From assembly GCF_000143415.4 (NCBI RefSeq), contig NW_003314262.1:5023131-5087130 (forward strand): a DNA stretch of 64,000 bases. The letters are read 5' to 3'. The notes below the pieces were generated by a model that had not been told where the DNA came from, ran no database searches, and saw only the letters and a program-made list of their open reading frames with translations. A program made the position numbers and the translations under genes. The first letter of the stretch is position 1. Each line of letters opens with the position of its first letter. This stretch comes from Selaginella moellendorffii. Taxonomy: Eukaryota; Streptophyta; Lycopodiopsida; Selaginellales; Selaginellaceae. Shown here piece after piece: positions 43,201-54,734 of this stretch.

Positions 43201-44329
43201 CCATTGGGATTCCTTTGGCAAGGGGTTCTCATGAACCCACCAACATAGCCTCAAGGTATCACACCTTGGCACATTTGGTGTCTCCACACCATCGGCTCCA
43301 CGAGCCTACCTCTATGACATTTCCCTTCGTGTCTAAGTCTTTGCCAAGACCAACACCGCTCTTTCTTATGCCAACCATCTGTTAGCACTGCCCCATAGAG
43401 GTCACACACAACTTTATGTCAAAGTTGTTTTCTTCTGGGAACACCTTTCCTATAACTTTAGCATGGCACATTTTGCCATCGATGAGATACTCTCTGTTCT
43501 CATCCTTGGATCCTATGATCCCATCCTTTGTGGGGTACAACGCACCTCAGTCCAAATGCTTCATTCAGTCCTTTTTAGGACCATCCCTTGACTCTACTTG
43601 AGTCGTTTAGCAGTTTTGGACTTGGTTAATCCACCGGCCCGTAAGGTCCTACTTGTGAGGCACTAGCTCACTGGAATACACATCTTGCATTCCGGTCCTA
43701 CTCAAAAGGACTATTTTCACAAGTGTTACTCCGACACTTGATTTTGTTCTCTGGGGGCAACCTTTGCCCCTTAGGACTACTTGTCCATGTGATGAGAATA
43801 CCAACTCATCCACTTAATACACCCCCAACTCCTTGGGTTGTTCCAGCATTTATTAGAGGTAGCCCCGGCTACCATTTCAAGGACTTGAGTCCTCTTCCGT
43901 ATTTGACCTTCCACGGTCATTACCTTTGGTCTCACATTCATGAGCACCAACCTCAACTATATGAGGATAATCTTGTGACTCCTTTATTGTCTTGGAGTCT
44001 CTATCTTTCCCGTGATCCCAACTTTAGTTGTTTACCACAACAACCTAAGCCAATTTGCTGAGACAAATGCTCATCCGGATCACATCCTCAATTCAATGAG
44101 GAAAACCTTGCACTGTTCCCAAGATCCCAAAGTCGTTCCATTATTGGCCCTTTTCTATCCACCACCTCGTCTACAAGTTCACACATGAACTGTAATGGAG
44201 AGCCATGTCTTCCAGACTTGCTACTCCTCAAGGATAGGCCCACTCCTCAGACCTTCCGATGCCAACACTAGTGGTGATATACTTGAGCACCAATAAAAGT
44301 CGGACTAAGGAACAGCTCCGATACCAAAT
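40273..44329 (-). other. internal region of the nested element, no coding capacity
   Basis: About 4.06 kb with only short random ORFs on either strand. No protease, reverse transcriptase, integrase or gag motif is recognisable. Two B-box-like motifs (rc of 41751-41763 and 41779-41791, GGTTCGAGTCC and GGTTCGATTCC) lie within a possible tRNA-like remnant. Confidence 0.75.
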
Positions 44330-46304
44330 TGTAAGCGACTAAATTTTCCATTCTACTTTAGTCACTTAACCACACCTCCGACCACTTGGAGGAGTCTCAT
44401 TCACAACCTCCATCAGTCCAATTCAGGACTTGGGACTTGCTAGCCCCAAGAATGGCATCCATGCCACTCCACACTTGCACCTGGTCCAAGTGCTCCACGT
44501 GCCCGGTCCTGAGACCGACACCCAAAGGTACCATTGACATCTCGGCCCGTTACGCTAAGGCCATGCCCATTCACCTTTGCTGCACTAGTGGTTCAACACC
44601 ACTTGCATCACCACCTCGTCTCTCCAAGACTGGGCCATGTGTCCACGAGTGGTCATCCTAGATCCACTCCTTAGCATCCTTAGGATGCCCACAGACCTGG
44701 GGAATTGCCTTCCCCAAAGTCCCTTTGTCAGTTCCTACCAAGTCCCTTTCTGCCCCTGGCCGTGTTTGCCAACACTACCACTGGATCGAGGCCCACAGGC
44801 CCGACCACTAAGTCCCACGGTCCTCTGGAACTTCCTCACCACATGACTGTGTCCTTGGTCACTACCCTAGAGGACTGCTCCTCTTCCTTTCCACAGTCTG
44901 GGCCTTTGGGACAACATTTCGGAACACCGTGGCCTTACGCGAGCCACCTGGGTACTCTCCCCACCTATCGCCTTTAGGTGCTTTAGCCATGGGCTTAGAG
45001 CGAGGTTCCATTGAGCCACGCTTGGTATCCAAGTAGGTAGTGCCATCCACACTTGGACTGGGAGCATCGGCCAGTCAATCTCCCGGGGGAACTAGAGCCG
45101 GCTCTTGAACACTTTACCAAGCTACCCCGCTTGTCGGTCCGTATTCACTCTAGTCTTGGACTTCCCAGTGGTCAGTTCATCACCCAACACTGGGTCTGGC
45201 CTTCCTGGGCCAAACTGGCCTTTCCTGGCCAAACTGGCCTTTCCTGGCCAAACTGGCTCCACTGCAGTCCTCCCCCTACTATACTTTTGGAGCTCACCAA
45301 ACCCCCCAGGGTCTGGGAGACGAACGCTTTGGGCTTTCACCCTCTCAGGCTCCGGACTCGGACTCGGACTCGGACTCGGACTCGGACTCGGACTCGGACT
45401 CGGATTCGGACTCGGACTCGGGCTCGGGCTCGGTCTCGGCCTCGGCCTCGGTCTCGGTCTCGGTCCCGATCTCGGTCTCGGTCTCGGTCTCGGTCCCGAT
45501 CTCGGTCTCGGTCTCGGTCTCGGTCCCGGTCTCGGTCTCGACTTCGGACTCCTTCTCGGACTCCATCTCGGACTCCATCTCGGACTCCATCTCAGACTCC
45601 ATTTCGGACTCCATCTCGGGTCCATCTCGGGTCCATCTCGGACTCCATCTCGGACTCCATCTCGGGTCCATCTCGGACTCCATCTCGGACTCCATTTCGG
45701 GTCCATCTCGGGTCCACCTCGGACTCCATCTCGGACTCCATCTCGGACTCCATCTCGGGTCCATCTCGGACTCCACTTCGGACTCCAGCTCGGGTCCATC
45801 TCGGGTCCACCTCGGACTCCATCTCGGACTCCACTTCGGACTCCAGCTCGGGTCCATCTCGGGTCCACCTCGGACTCCATCTCGGACTCCACTTCGGACT
45901 CCAGCTTGGGTCCATCTCGGGTCCACCTCGGACTCCATCTCGGACTCCACTTTGGACTCCAGCTCGGGTCCATCTCGGGTCCACCTCGGACTCCATCTCG
46001 GACTCCACTTCGGACTCCAACTCGGGTCCATCTCGGGTCCACCTCGGACTCCACTTCGGACTCCATCTCGGACACTCCCACGTATCATGTGTTGGTCCTT
46101 TTGGGTCCCTTTTTGGAGCCTCGCCTTTTGCTCACTTCGTGCTCGTTCCTCGAGCACTTCGTTGGGAGTTTCACTCCCGCTCTTGACTTTTCAAGTCGGA
46201 GCTTTTGGTCCAAACGTGTTACGCTCGTTTGGCTCTCGTTTCGGCCACTACCATGTGGCGCCCTTCCGGCTCCACTTTGGGGCCTAGGGATTTTGTGTCT
46301 CACA
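44330..46304 (-). repeat. inner element 5' LTR (right copy, ~1.98 kb) with tandem repeats
   Basis: Longer than the left copy, mainly through extra hexamers (array 45346-46077) and one extra unit of a TTTCCTGGCCAAACTGGCC repeat (about 45220-45255). Outside the arrays I see only scattered single-base differences, mostly C/T and G/A. Confidence 0.9.
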
Positions 46305-46537
46305 AGGGGCTCCTTGCACAGTGGAAAGGACCGTATCGGGTGTTGCGGCAAGTTGGACCACAAGTTTATGAGGTTTGGCATGACGTCCAGCAGGCCGATC
46401 CTCTAGAGGTTGTGCATGTGCAACGGTTGAAAGACTTCATACAAAGGGATCATGAGCGGTTAATACCATCTACAGATCCGCCGATGCCTCCTCCTGATCT
46501 TCCTCCATATCCCGGCCTGTCTACAAGAGAACCTTGA
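46305..46537 (+). pseudogene. integrase C-terminal module of the outer element
   Basis: Continues the integrase frame after the nested insertion. It has the GPY/F-type module (QWKGPYRVLRQVGPQVYEV) and HVQRLKDF, then a proline-rich tail ending STREP. This is the usual gypsy integrase end just before the polypurine tract. Confidence 0.87.
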
Positions 46538-46569
46538 TGGTCTTCCATTATTCCGAGAGGAGGGGATGA

Positions 46570-46744
46570 TGTGAGGGCTAAGTGTACGGCTACGATGCCA
46601 TATACTAATATTAGCATAGTGGGATTTTGGTAGCCGTCGGATTGGTTTCAATCCGGACCACTTGCTCCTGTATATAAGCTAGGGTTTTTGGGCTAATTGA
46701 TATGCACATTTCTGTATTCCCTTTCCATATTCCATGCACTCACA
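46570..46744 (+). repeat. outer element 3' LTR (175 bp)
   Basis: Matches the left LTR with about six substitutions (for example near positions 18, 24, 30 and 70 of the LTR). Preceded by the polypurine tract. Confidence 0.93.
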
Positions 46745-47587
46745 GTAGGAATTATATCATAGATTTAGTCTCAAAATGTTTAACATTTTAAATAATTCTA
46801 AATTCAAGACAAGGATTGTTTCAAGAACTATCTTGGTAGTAATAATAACAATATAAGCTTCATATATATAAATAAAGAGCTTGGCTAAAAAGTCAATAAA
46901 TGTAAAAAAATGCACTTTTAAACAAGATAACTAAATGGATTATAATATTTATTTTTTGTAAAGAGAGTTTAGTAGTATATATTATATATCATATTATTTT
47001 TTATTTAAATATCATTAATTTTTCCACAATTATTTGCATTTCTAAAAATAAACAAGCTGCAAGGATGGAATCTTCTGGGATGACATAGATCCCATCTTCG
47101 TGTCCAATCATTGAGGATGTAATAAATAAATCATGAAGTAAAGGCATAGCTTGATAAAATCTCAAGTAAATTTTTACTTGACACAAGGTTAGAATTCATT
47201 CAGCTGTGTCTAGTTTGCATCAATGCAATGCTGGTCCGTTGCAAGGCATTTCTAATTGTAACATGGAGAGGCATGGATGGTATTTTAATGCTTGATAGAA
47301 ATTGATTTTTGTCTGGATTCTACTTGATTTTTAATTTTTTTTTAAAGTATATGTGGTAGCAAATAAATCGTCAACGTGCAGCCATAGAGTTCAAGCAGAA
47401 CCAACCAGACATAGCACTTCCTTCAATCATTATGTTCGTTTACATTGGGAAGAATGCGAATGTTTTTCCTTAAGACCTTGTGCTCCAACTGAAGAATCAA
47501 CAAGGACGATCTGGTAAAAGAAAAAACAAGCCTGTAATTCATATCCTTTCAAAGAAACTACATCAACCTTTGGGGACGTGATCGGCT
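46745..47587. other. AT-rich spacer, no gene recognised
   Basis: Right-hand flank of the retrotransposon and presumed 3' flank of the next gene; no convincing ORF or RNA. Confidence 0.45.
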
Positions 47588-48162
47588 CTAATTGCGATCC
47601 TCTTCGAGCTTCAAGGTCTCGTCGGTCGCGTAAACCATGCAAGCCTGGGACAACACAGCCTGGAGTGAAAATTTTGCGAAAGAAAGTTAAGAAGCAAACC
47701 TTGACATAGTTTGCATTTGGAAGGCTTGCACTGATCTCTTCGACATCGAGATCTTCGAACGGGTTCTTGACGAGCTGGCTTCCAAACACCGTCTCGTCAC
47801 AATCGACCCATTCGTCCTCGACGTCCGAGATCACATCCGGATCCACTGCCACAGAGAATTTGAATGGATCGAAGCTTTGAAATATTTCGAGATCGACCCT
47901 ACCATTCTCTTCGCAGATTTCCTCCAGATCTCTCCTCAGTGCGTCCTTGAGACCTTGATCCAGCGGGCAATCGAGCCTGTGAAAAGAAAAAAAAAAGCAC
48001 TGGAGAGAGACATCGAGCGGCTTCTTACCATTTCCGCATCCAGGACTTGGAATGCTTGCGGCGATCTTCATCACCTTGGTCGGAGTCGGAATCTGCGCGG
48101 CGATCGATCGAAGAGCTCGCCGGCCTGGCTTTCTTATGGCGCTGCTCTCCCGCTCCAGCCAT
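47588..48162 (-). CDS. unrecognised small acidic protein, three exons
   Basis: I do not recognise the family. Exons 48029-48162, 47700-47976 and 47588-47659 join in frame to 160 aa with clean GT-AG introns of 52 and 40 nt. The N terminus is charged (MAGAGEQRHKKARPASSS, then DSDSDQGDEDRRKHSKSW). The middle is acidic and hydrophobic (CPLDQGLKDALRRDLEEICEENGRVDLEIFQSFDPF, SDVEDEWVDCDETVFGSQL), and the short last exon reads AVLSQACMVYATDETLKLEEDRN. No membrane helix or known motif is seen. The conserved copy of its last exon at 28994-29089 supports the gene model. Divergent from the oxygenase gene, 142 bp apart. Confidence 0.65.
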
Positions 48163-48304
48163 ATTCCAAAATATTTGTTCTGCTCTAGGGCAGAAACGTA
48201 ATCTCTCCCGCCCAATTTGTAAAGGTCTTCAATCGAAGCCGTCCATTTGATTTTCACTTGAGAAGCATCTTGATAGATTCTCTTTAATTTTAAATTGCGT
48301 GGCT

Positions 48305-49559
48305 ATGGCCGCTGGATGGAACAAGCTAGACGGTGCCAAGGCGCTCGTCGATAGCGGCATAGACGGGGTCCCAGATTTCTATGTCAAGCCCCTCGATCAG
48401 AGGCTCTCTCCTCAAGATCTAGAGCTCCACGCCGGTGAGCAGGAGGACGAAGTCCCGGTGATCGATGTCTCCCCGCTGCTGGATTCCAAGCCTACTTCAT
48501 CCGATCGCAGCAAGGAGGATGTAATCGCCGAGCTGCTGGATGCGAGCGAGAGATGGGGCTTCTTCCAGGTAAGAAACTGTGCCGCGTATGGAACCGTCTC
48601 AACAGGAACTGGATCTAGGTTATCAATCACGGCATCGGCAGCGATCTCACGCGGCGGATGCTCGCCGTGGCTCACGAATTCTTCCAGCTGCCGCTCGCGG
48701 AGAAGATGGTCTTCTATAGTACGGACATAGACGCCGCCGTGAGGTACGGCACGAGCTTCAATCCACTCAAGGATGTGTTTCTAGACTGGCAAGACAATCT
48801 TTTGCATCGATTTCTGCCGGAGCGCCGGGATCAGCCACATCCATGGCCGACCAAACCAAGCGCTTACGAGTAAGTCTAAGTGCTAGACTTGGTTCATCCA
48901 ATTCTCTTGCCTGGTTTTCTCTAAGTTTTCATGGATCATCCAGGTTGATTGCTGGGGAATTTGTGGATCAAGCCAAGTTTCTGGCCCGGCATCTCCTGCG
49001 AGCATTGTCTGAGGGTCTCGGCTTAGGCCCGGACTATTTGGAGGGGGAGTTTGGTGAGCACAACGTGGCGCTGCGGCTCAATTATTATCCTCCTTGCCCG
49101 AGTCCTGAGCTTGCAATTGGACTGAGTAGTCACTCCGATGTTGGTGGTCTCACGATTCTCTTGCAGGACAGTGATATCGTCGGACTCCAAGTGAAGGTCC
49201 AGGAGAAGTGGAAGACGGTCAGGTCGGTTCCTGGTGCTCTTGTTATCAACATTGGCGACCAGCTTCAGGCAAGCTAGCAAATAACTTGTAGAATGGTTAA
49301 TATGTCTTTTGGACAGATTTATAGCAATGGAAAGCTCAAGAGCGTCGAGCACAGAGCGATCGTAAATGCCGATAAAGCTCGGGTATCAGTCGGGCTCTTC
49401 TACGATCCAGCTTCCGACGTTAGAGTATCTCCGATTCCCAAGTTTGTAGACACGGAGCATCCAGCGGCCTACAACCCTTGCGTGTTTAGAGAGTACCTGA
49501 AGAACCTCTACTCTAAGAACTTGGTGGGCAAGGAATTGCTGGAATCCCAAAGGAAATAG
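48305..49559 (+). CDS. 2-oxoglutarate/Fe(II)-dependent dioxygenase
   Basis: DOXC-class oxygenase of the plant specialised-metabolism and hormone type; cytosolic. Four exons (48305-48568, 48619-48869, 48944-49268, 49317-49559) join to 360 aa, the normal length. The DIOX_N domain holds VPVIDVSPLLD and ERWGFFQ-VINHG across intron 1. The catalytic domain holds LRLNYYPPCPSPELAIGL, the iron ligands H and D in SHSDVGG and H in VEHRAIV, and the 2-oxoglutarate arginine in ARVSVG. The third intron has a GC donor (49269-49270) and AG acceptor, required to join GDQLQ to IYSNGK. The start at 48305 is the first ATG; the frame is open slightly upstream only from GTG. The substrate is unknown. Confidence 0.9.
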
Positions 49560-50671
49560 CCTTGGAAGTGGATGTTTTCAGGAGTGAGAGTTTGGCAGGT
49601 CAAGGTGATTCTCAGCCTGAAAAGATGTTTTAAGGTGGCTACTAGTGACCGAACTCCAATCCATGTAATTGTCATTCTTTTCCTCATGCTTCATGATCTG
49701 CTGGAATGTCAACAATGTGCTAATGAGCATCAAAGACTCTTTCAAGTTCACTAACTTATAATTTGATATTGATAAAGGTAAAGGATGTTAGAAAGCCATT
49801 TAAAATTCATTAAAAAAAAAGGTAGTTTAAAATTGAAATTAAAATCTAAGGAATCCATAATATTTCGGTGTTGTTTTAATATTGATTACAATGTTTTGAT
49901 ATATTTGGCAATAGGCATGAAACCAAACTTGGCCTTCGCATGGTATTTAGGTCCTTGGAGAATCTAGGTCTAGAACACTGAAGTGTTATTAAATCAATTC
50001 TGGGGTACTTGAGAGGTATGTTTTAACTCTTTTTGTAAAAACAAGCTTTCACAAAGCATTTTTACATAATTATTTAAATATATTTTAGTAATTTATTAAA
50101 TATTTTAATAAATAATTATTTAATTTTTTTAAAGGAAACCCAGTACTGGATATATCTAGAATATGCTTAAATATTTTGTATATACTCTTAAACTATAAAC
50201 TGGATATTTTACTATCTAAGACAGTTCTTATTCATTTACATTAATCTTTTATTTATAATTTATAAAATTTCCTAAACATTTTCTAGTATATTCTAGTTTA
50301 TATAAAATATAAACATGTTTCTAATCATAAAAGTTTAATTGATCAATTGGTTTAAATAATAAACACTACTATTAAGCAAACCAATTGTTACTGCATGCAA
50401 TAACAAGTTCTTGAAAATAAAATATATCTTACATTATCTTCTTTAAGCCTTTTTCACTTTTTTTAAATTTATTATTCTCATTTTACCACTAATTTTTTAT
50501 ATAAAATATTCATATATTAAATATAATTATTATCATTATTCATGTATGGAAAGAAGGTATACTTTATTTTACTTATACATGACAAAGAAAGCAATATATT
50601 TTCTAATATTTATAGTTACTAAAGATTACACCTAATAATTGTTTTTCTAAATATATTGAGTAAAAAACTTT

Positions 50672-50746
<75 letters not shown>

Positions 50747-51437
50747 AATAACTCTTTCGTTGTTCTTGTGGATAAACTTTATTGAATAATAAAGTATTCA
50801 AAAGAAAAGGGTTATTTTAATAAACATCTTAAGAGAGAGATTAGAGAAAAAGTACCGATCAGATCAGATGTTGCAGGAAGCTACTTCAGGTGTAATGGAA
50901 GCATGGGGAGAGCTTTTAGTAGAGCACAGAGATGACCTCGTCACCTTTTTGATAACGAACCCTTTCTTTATAAAAATATGCATTACATGCTTTTCCATAC
51001 CTTTATATCTACCAAGAAGTTGCTTTCAGTAAGAGCTTTGAACAATTTTTGTATGTGTCAAAAGGCGGGAGTCAATATTGAGAGAGAGAGAGAGAGAAAG
51101 GCATTCCTTCCGGACTCGGGAAAGATGTCCATCTCGAGGGATGTCATATGACTTTTTTGGTTGGGGGGTCCAACTTTTTGCAAAGGAAACGAGCAATGCT
51201 CTGCCCAAATCCTCGCTCCGCCTGCTGCTCTCTCGTGAAATCCATGCAACAAAAGCAAAAGAGATTCTGTCCAAACATGGTGGTTGATGCCTCGCCGCAG
51301 GAGAACTTCAATTCCAGCAGCAAACAAGAAAAAATTTACAGCCACTTTTCTTTCTTTTCCCAGTTTTCCTTGTTTGATTTCGTTCTCCTCCCTTAGAGCA
51401 TAGCAATCCAGCTCCTTTTCTCTCCTCTAGCATAGCA
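49560..51437. other. AT-rich spacer with microsatellites
   Basis: No gene recognised. Contains a long (TA)n array at about 50680-50742 and a GA repeat at about 51079-51100 in the presumed promoter/5' UTR of the next gene. Confidence 0.6.
50680..50742. repeat. (TA)n microsatellite, about 31 units
   Basis: Uninterrupted TA dinucleotides over about 63 bp; produces a spurious Tyr-Ile repeat ORF on the minus strand. Confidence 0.95.
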
Positions 51438-52851
51438 ATGCTCGTGTTCCTGGCGATGGCTCTTCTCCTGGTTGCGAGCGTGGATTCGTGGAGGAACGCC
51501 TCCATTCCTTCGCAGTGGCAGGGGATGACGCGGAGGAGCAAGATCCACCCGGCGGAGCAGCAGGGCGGCGACGATTTCATCCCGAGAGCAATCGGCGGCG
51601 ATGGGCTGGTCAAGTTCTTGGTGGTCGACCAAAGCTCCCTCCTATCGTCGCAGACGACGGGAGTTTTCAGGTCCATCCAAGCAGCAATCGATGCCGTCCC
51701 GGTTGGGAACCAGCATTGGGTGATCATCCAAGTTGGAGCTGGAGTTTACCAGTAAGTATCATAGGAGCTTGTCCAAGAAAAACAGAGAAAAAAAATCTTT
51801 GTTTTATAGGGAGAAGATCACGATTCCATACATGAAGCCTTACATTCTTCTCCAAGGTGCCGGGAGAGATTTCACCACCATCTCCTGGAGCGACACGGCC
51901 AGCACTTTCGGGACTGCCAACAGCGCTACTTTCAGCGCCTTTGCTCCGAATTTCATCGCCAAGTACATCAGCTTCAGAGTAAGCTTTTCCTCGCTTTTCT
52001 CAATCTCGCTTTCTTCGATCGATCGAAAGGAGAGCCTCATGTTTCTTCCATAGAATTCATTCTCCTCTTTTGGAAAAGAGGCCTGACTGTTCGCTCGCAG
52101 AACAATGCACCGCGGCCGCCACCGGGAGCTTTCAATCGCCAAGCGGTGGCTGTTTTGGTCGCCGGCGACATGGCTGCCTTCTACTCGTGCGGCTTCTATG
52201 GCGCCCAGGACACGCTCTTCGATTACGAGGGACGTCACTACTTCCGGGACTGCTACATCGAAGGCTCCATTGACTTTATCTTCGGCCATGCGAAGTCCGT
52301 CTTCAAGGTAGAATAGAACAATTCTTGCGAGAAACTGGAGAACTGTTAGTCGCCTTTCTCTCTTTTTCTTTGTCTACCTGATCTTTTTCTTTTCTCATGT
52401 ACAGGCCTGTGAGCTCCACGCCATCGCCGACAGCTTTGGCTCAGTCACCGCTCAGAACAGGGGAGACCCTCGCGAGAACTCTGGCTTCATATTTATTGCC
52501 TGCACAGTGACAGGAAGTGGCACCATTTTCTTAGGACGTGCTTGGGGAGCTTACTCTCGAGTCGTCTATCTCTTCACCTACATGGACAGCAACGTTGTCT
52601 CCGAGGGGTGGAATGATTGGGGCGTCGCGAGCAGGCAGGAGTAAGTTCTCGCGAGATTTTCTATCTTTTTCTCACTCTTGTCACCTACATCAACGAACAG
52701 GACAGTTTATTATGGTCAGTACAAGTGTTTCGGACCGGGAGCTAACGAACTAGGCCGTGTTCGGTGGTCTCACGAGCTCACGGACGAGGAAGCCAGGCCT
52801 TTCCTGCAAGTAAACTTCATTGACGGCGTACAATGGTTACGTGAACTATAG
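51438..52851 (+). CDS. pectin methylesterase 1 (type I-like catalytic domain, no PRO region)
   Basis: Removes methyl esters from homogalacturonan in the cell wall. Five exons (51438-51751, 51810-51978, 52101-52307, 52405-52640, 52701-52851) join to 358 aa. A signal peptide ([17 protein letters not shown]) is followed directly by the catalytic beta-helix, with no inhibitor-like PRO domain. Catalytic residues are present: [15 protein letters not shown] (first Asp), [10 protein letters not shown] (second Asp) and [13 protein letters not shown] (Arg and Trp). The C terminus ([20 protein letters not shown]) fits the group of short plant PMEs. The first of three in this 9-kb stretch. Confidence 0.92.
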
Positions 52852-53255
52852 CAAACAACGAGGAAGAAAACCTGGCTCGTCTGTACAAAATTTGATTCCC
52901 AATTCTTTTGTGCGACACCTTCAGAAAAGGAAAAGGAAGAAACTGTCAAGAACAATAAAAATCTCTAGCCAGATCCGTAAATACTTGGGAAGGAAACCAA
53001 ATTTCGCGGTTTACCGGTGATTTGTTGGTGCTAACTTTGTAACTCGAGAATCACGAAATAAAATCCCCGCATTCGTGTAAAACGCTTGGACGCGAGGTCG
53101 CTTATACCAAAGCCCATTGCAGTGCATCGGGGAGAAAACGGCTGTGAGAAGGACAAAGCCCAAAAGCAAAAGAACAAAATGCCAATGGAGCAAAGCAAAG
53201 CTATCAAACGTTTAAAGCACCTTCATGTGTTCTTGTTCTTCGATCCAGATCCCCG
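52852..53255. other. intergenic region, PME1 to aspartic protease
   Basis: 404 bp containing the PME 3' UTR and the aspartic protease promoter; nothing else recognised. Confidence 0.4.
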
Positions 53256-54734
53256 ATGAAAATCTTCGTGTTGATCCTCTTCGCCACCTTGCTCTCGCTG
53301 CGCCAATCCCAAGAGTTAGAAGGCGGTCACAAAGAACACAAAGAGCTCATCACCTTTACCCCCGGGCATTTTAAAATTTTATCTTTCCCGCCATTCGCAT
53401 CGCGTGCCACTGCCCCGGCGGCTGCAAATCCGCGCCCCCAGCGCCAAGATCACGAGCTGCAAGGAAAAGAGGAGGAGCTCGCCATCGAGATCCTCCACCG
53501 GAGCTCCCGGCGCGATGGCGATCCCCATTATCAGGATCCTCTCCACGACATCCACAGCGCGATGGAGCGGGACGAGGCGCGCCTCCGCTGGATCCACCAC
53601 CGCATCCAGTCGAGCGATCGTCGCCACCGCCGCGGACGATCGCTCCTCCAGACCGCCCAGATTTCCTCGGGATTGAGCCTGGGCAGCGGCGAATACTTCG
53701 CGAGGATGGGAATTGGAAACCCGCAGAGATCCTACTACCTGGAGCTCGACACCGGCAGCGATGTCACCTGGATCCAGTGCGCGCCCTGCTCTTCCTGCTA
53801 CTCTCAGGTCGATCCAATCTACGATCCCTCCAATTCGTCGAGCTACCGCCGCGTCTACTGCGGCTCGGCGCTGTGCCAGGCGCTGGATTACAGCGCCTGC
53901 CAAGGCATGGGATGTAGCTACCGCGTCGTCTATGGCGATAGCTCCGCTAGCAGCGGCGATCTTGGCATAGAATCCTTCTACCTGGGGCCGAATTCCAGCA
54001 CCGCGATGCGAAATATCGCGTTTGGATGCGGCCATAGCAACTCGGGCCTCTTCCGCGGCGAGGCGGGGCTCCTAGGGATGGGCGGCGGCACGCTCTCCTT
54101 CTTCTCCCAGATCGCGGCCTCCATCGGCCCCGCATTCTCCTACTGCCTGGTGGATCGCTACAGCCAGCTCCAATCGCGCTCGTCGCCGCTCATCTTCGGG
54201 CGCACCGCCATACCCTTCGCCGCCAGATTCACGCCGCTGCTCAAGAACCCTAGAATCAATACGTTCTACTACGCCGTCCTCACTGGGATCAGCGTCGGCG
54301 GTACCCCGCTGCCCATACCGCCCGCGCAGTTTGCGCTCACGGGCAACGGCACCGGCGGCGCCATCCTCGACTCGGGCACCTCCGTGACGCGCGTCGTGCC
54401 GCCGGCCTACGCGGTGCTGCGCGACGCGTACCGTGCGGCGTCGCGGAACCTACCGCCGGCGCCGGGGGTCTACCTGCTCGACACGTGTTTCAATTTCCAG
54501 GGGCTGCCGACGGTCCAGATCCCATCGCTGGTGCTCCACTTCGACAATGGCGTGGACATGGTGCTGCCCGGCGGGAATATTCTCATCCCGGTGGATCGCT
54601 CGGGGACGTTTTGCCTGGCTTTCGCGCCGTCTTCCATGCCCATCTCGGTCATTGGCAACGTCCAGCAGCAAACCTTTCGAATTGGGTTTGATTTGCAAAG
54701 ATCTCTCATCGCCATAGCTCCAAGAGAGTGCTAA
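53256..54734 (+). CDS. nepenthesin/CND41-type aspartic protease
   Basis: A1 pepsin-family protease, likely secreted or vacuolar. Single exon, 492 aa. The signal peptide is MKIFVLILFATLLSLRQSQ. A roughly 130-residue prosegment rich in basic residues ends near LLQTAQISSGLSLGSGEYF. The first active site is ELDTGSDVTWIQC and the second is AILDSGTSVTRV. The cysteine-rich nepenthesin insert is visible (CAPCSSCYSQ...YCGSALCQALDYSACQGMGCSY). The C-terminal PISVIGNVQQQTFRIGFD is typical. A 47-bp tandem duplication begins inside the last codons and repeats the stop region just downstream. Confidence 0.92.
   Translation: MKIFVLILFATLLSLRQSQELEGGHKEHKELITFTPGHFKILSFPPFASRATAPAAANPRPQRQDHELQGKEEELAIEILHRSSRRDGDPHYQDPLHDIHSAMERDEARLRWIHHRIQSSDRRHRRGRSLLQTAQISSGLSLGSGEYFARMGIGNPQRSYYLELDTGSDVTWIQCAPCSSCYSQVDPIYDPSNSSSYRRVYCGSALCQALDYSACQGMGCSYRVVYGDSSASSGDLGIESFYLGPNSSTAMRNIAFGCGHSNSGLFRGEAGLLGMGGGTLSFFSQIAASIGPAFSYCLVDRYSQLQSRSSPLIFGRTAIPFAARFTPLLKNPRINTFYYAVLTGISVGGTPLPIPPAQFALTGNGTGGAILDSGTSVTRVVPPAYAVLRDAYRAASRNLPPAPGVYLLDTCFNFQGLPTVQIPSLVLHFDNGVDMVLPGGNILIPVDRSGTFCLAFAPSSMPISVIGNVQQQTFRIGFDLQRSLIAIAPREC

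Larger units (their letters stand above)
38365..46304 (-). mobile_element. nested non-autonomous LTR element (LARD-like), reverse orientation
   Basis: Two long near-identical repeats (38365-40272 and 44330-46304) flank a 4.06-kb internal region. The ends are TGTAAG...CTCACA as read on the plus strand, and AGGGG flanks both sides as a 5-bp target-site duplication. Read on the minus strand, the right repeat is followed at once by TTGGTATCGGAGC (44316-44328), one mismatch from the plant initiator-tRNA-Met primer site, so the element points leftward. The left repeat is preceded on that strand by a purine-rich GGGTGGTGGAG. No gag or pol motif is visible in the internal region, so the element must have moved with borrowed enzymes. 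Confidence 0.9.
34914..46744 (+). mobile_element. decayed Ty3/gypsy LTR retrotransposon, interrupted by a nested element
   Basis: Bounded by 175-bp LTRs that begin TGTGAG and end CTCACA. GTAG just outside both ends is the likely target-site duplication. A polypurine tract (GAGAGGAGGGGA) precedes the right LTR. Order: gag, protease, RNase H, integrase, as in Ty3/gypsy. The catalytic part of reverse transcriptase is missing, and many in-frame stops are present, so the element is dead. The two LTRs differ at about 6 of 175 positions. A 7.9-kb second element (38365-46304) splits the integrase. The leader (about 35150-35275) has repeated TAGATCTAGCTTTT motifs. No classical initiator-tRNA primer site follows the left LTR. 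Confidence 0.93.

Noticed and set aside
50619-50801. ORF with a long Tyr-Ile repeat
   Set aside because: Translation of a (TA)n microsatellite.
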